A DNA stretch of 64,000 bases from Hofstenia miamia (lineage: Eukaryota > Xenacoelomorpha > Acoela), in NCBI GenBank assembly GCA_004352715.1, contig SCFE01000037.1:1992321-2056320 (forward strand). The letters run 5' to 3'. The notes under the pieces are model-generated. The model saw nothing but the letters and a program-made list of their open reading frames with translations, made no database searches and had not been told where the DNA came from. Positions 61,813 to 64,000 of this stretch are shown piece after piece. Position 1 is the stretch's first letter. Each line of letters opens with the position of its first letter. The position numbers and the translations under genes are program-made.

Positions 61813-62194
61813 CAGGGGTCTCCAAAGTACGGCCCGCCGAGCTCTCCTTCAAAATTATAAAACAAATGTCGAAAGATCACAGTTGTCTGATGAAGATTTA
61901 AATGCTTTGCTTGTTATTCGAACAACTCATTTTAAACCTCAGTTGGACAAAATTTGTCAGAAATGAAACAATTTCATATTTCCCCTATTGATCGAAGTTA
62001 AAAAACATGTTAATTGTTGCTGATATTATATGCATTGTAATTATGTACTGAATAAAATCCATTTTCTAATCATTAATTCACTGTTTATTTACATTGCATG
62101 TATTTTGGTAAAATAAATAATTTAGAACCTTGCCCCGCGAAGCTTTAAAAATTCAGCAATGTGGCCCTCCGCTGGAAAACTTTGGAGACCCCTG
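61813..62194. mobile_element. hAT-like MITE with CAGGGGTCTCCAAA ends
   Basis: The left end CAGGGGTCTCCAAAGTACGG and the inverted right end CAGGGGTCTCCAAAGTTTTC share 16 bp. CGGCCCGCC on the left and GTGGCCCTCCGC on the right echo the GC-rich subterminal parts of hAT (Charlie/Zaphod-type) elements. The flanking 8-mers TTCGAGAA and CTCTAGAA match at 6 of 8. No ORF; 382 bp. Confidence 0.75.
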
Positions 62195-63820
62195 CTCTAG
62201 AAAATAAAGCATTCAGACCTACAACTTTCTGCAAATTAAAAGATTCACACATACAACTTTGTTTTCAACCTAATTATCTCCTAAAGGTTGTCAGCCAAAG
62301 TAGAATCAATTTAACTTCGAAAATTTTGTTGACAATTTTTTTGCGTTCATACAGCTTTTACTGAAAAACTCATTAACTTCGATAAAGTTGAGAATAAATT
62401 TTAGGTCTGAACGCTACTAAGAGTCCCATTCTGTAAAATCCGTTAACATGTAAGACGTTGTATAATATAAAGCCACCTTTAAATAAATATGACAAACATT
62501 TTTTTAAGATTTTTTGAGAGGAAGGTAATGTCTAAGATGCTTTACATTTTTTGAATAAATTTTCAAGATAGTTCTTAATAACTTCATATCTTTTTTCACA
62601 TATAACTGTTGAGGTTTTGTCCATACATGAAAATATATCTAAATTAATGGAATAAAGGGATTAGTATACATGATCTAGGTCTTAAAAGAACTATGCCCAT
62701 CATGTTAGAAATTAAGAAATGTAAAATAATTTTTTATTCATTTATTAAGTGTTTTTATTATTTATATGCATAAATTACCCCCCCCCTAAATATATACCCC
62801 ATCATATTAGTCAGAATCAAAATGAGTAACTGCTAAATTTAGATTACATAAACTGAATGCAGCCTCTTCAATTTTCTCAAAGGACCTCAAAACATTTAAT
62901 CACAGTGAATTCTTCATCTTTTGAATTTAAAACTATGTGAACAACAACACATCCAATTATTCTGCATAATATGATATTTACCTACACTGCATTGTCCAAA
63001 ATCTTGCATTTCATACTTCAATCGATTTTTGGCAAACTATTATTTCGTGCAAGCTCGTTTAATCTGGCAAAATTATTTCATTTTCGAAAGCCTTCACTAG
63101 ATTTTTATATGAGCCCACAAATTGTGAAATTTTAACTAAGCCATAGTTTAGTGACACAAAATTGCAATAAAACTCTTACTTAATGTTTTAATATTTTGAC
63201 TGATATTTGCAATTATCCTGAATAATATAAAAAATGGCGTAGTAGTTGGCCGTAGTTACAATTTTTTTTCCAATCTCGAGAAGTGTTATTTTTTCACTCA
63301 GATTTGGAAATGGGCCACAGTTTTGAAGGCTGATATGCAGTGGCTATCCACCTCCTTAAAATTCAGAATATAGTAAAAACCATGAGTTTTATGTTGAGGA
63401 TAGGGAAAGTCCCTCCCAAACTCGAGTCCGGTGGGTCAACTAGACCAATGGTAGGTGTCATTTATCGTGAATTTTATGTACGAGAGTACTATTTAGATGT
63501 CTAAATCAAACTCCAATTATAATATCTATGCCTTTCCCGACATTATAGTTATCTTTATCTATAGATATTATGAGTTGTTATACATCGTTGTTAAATTTCT
63601 AAAGAAATGAAGGAATTACAAAATGAATACATAAAGTTCTACAATATTCACAATAGAAGCAAAACATTGCTTGTCATACAATTCCATTTCTGGCCCATAT
63701 ATTTTCGCCCGGCCTCCAACAGTTTCCATTGGCTTTTTTTATTGCAATGTACTGATTTTTAACTGGAAATGGTCTCCATGATCGGATAATAATTAGTTTT
63801 TGTGTTATGTGAGTTACGTA

Positions 63821-64000
63821 CTGAATGGCGGATTCAGGGAAGGGGGGCATGCGCCCTACTAAACTGCAAATCATAAAAAATACATTGCGTATATTTTGTA
63901 AGTTTGAAATGAATCCCCTTTCTAAATTTCGTTGAAGTTTTCAAGTAAATTTCCTATTTCTATTATTATGGGAATTCCTTTATAATTGTAAAAAATACCT
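63821..64000. mobile_element. Partial element with GGCGGATTCAGG-type end
   Basis: CTGAATGGCGGATTCAGGG followed by a G run and CATGCGCCCT resembles the terminal part of the CAGTGGCGGAT elements at 28653-36532. The right end is outside the window, so extent and target duplication cannot be judged. Confidence 0.35.

Larger units (their letters stand above)
61369..64000 (+). other. RasGRF intron 7 (runs off the window)
   Basis: I looked in all three plus-strand frames for the expected second PH domain and found none, so the intron is at least 2.6 kb. It contains a hAT-like MITE (61813-62194) and the start of another element (63821). The rest is unassigned AT-rich sequence with a (C)9 run at about 62779-62787. 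Confidence 0.75.

Noticed and set aside
61369-64000. Next RasGRF exon (second PH domain)
   Set aside because: No segment with the expected PH2 sequence and splice sites could be found; it must lie past the window.

Overview
This is eukaryotic, almost certainly metazoan, nuclear DNA. It is AT-rich, has long introns with GT-AG boundaries, is dense in short non-autonomous DNA transposons and microsatellites, and carries five N-filled assembly gaps (two of exactly 1000 N). I cannot place the species. A short TTAGGG-like run and the gene content fit a non-insect, non-nematode animal, but this is weak evidence.

One host gene is clear: the 5' part of a RasGRF (Ras guanine-nucleotide releasing factor) gene on the + strand. 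I place seven coding exons at 27970-28227, 33792-34043, 49996-50091, 54318-54571, 55087-55360, 56198-56308 and 61251-61368. Their phases join without a break into 454 codons plus one base. They encode the N-terminal PH domain, a coiled coil, an IQ motif and the DH (RhoGEF) domain. The second PH domain, the REM region and the CDC25 RasGEF domain must lie beyond base 64000.

Layout. Bases 1-27957 are upstream sequence with tandem repeats, MITEs (hAT-like with 8-bp target duplications, piggyBac-like with TTAA, one pogo-like) and one unrecognised minus-strand ORF (26070-26600). Intron 1 (5.6 kb) and the start of intron 2 form a nested transposon block. Two pairs of hAT-type ends, each with its own target duplication, both enclose exon 2. 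Intron 2 (16 kb) holds a decayed Tc1/mariner-type transposase, a 1.5-kb 19/20-bp minisatellite and several MITEs. Intron 3 holds a decayed partial copy of exon 2 that looks splice-bounded. Intron 6 holds a 770-bp hAT-like element and an apparently intact 1298-bp mariner-type (DD37D) transposon, inserted in a TA microsatellite about 110 bp before exon 7.

The points most worth a second look are the transposon-bounded block around exon 2, the exon-2 relic (a possible poison exon) in intron 3, and the intact DD37D transposon. No new multi-gene system is visible. TIR/TSD calls rest on direct reading of ends; superfamily names are inferred from TSD length and terminal motifs.
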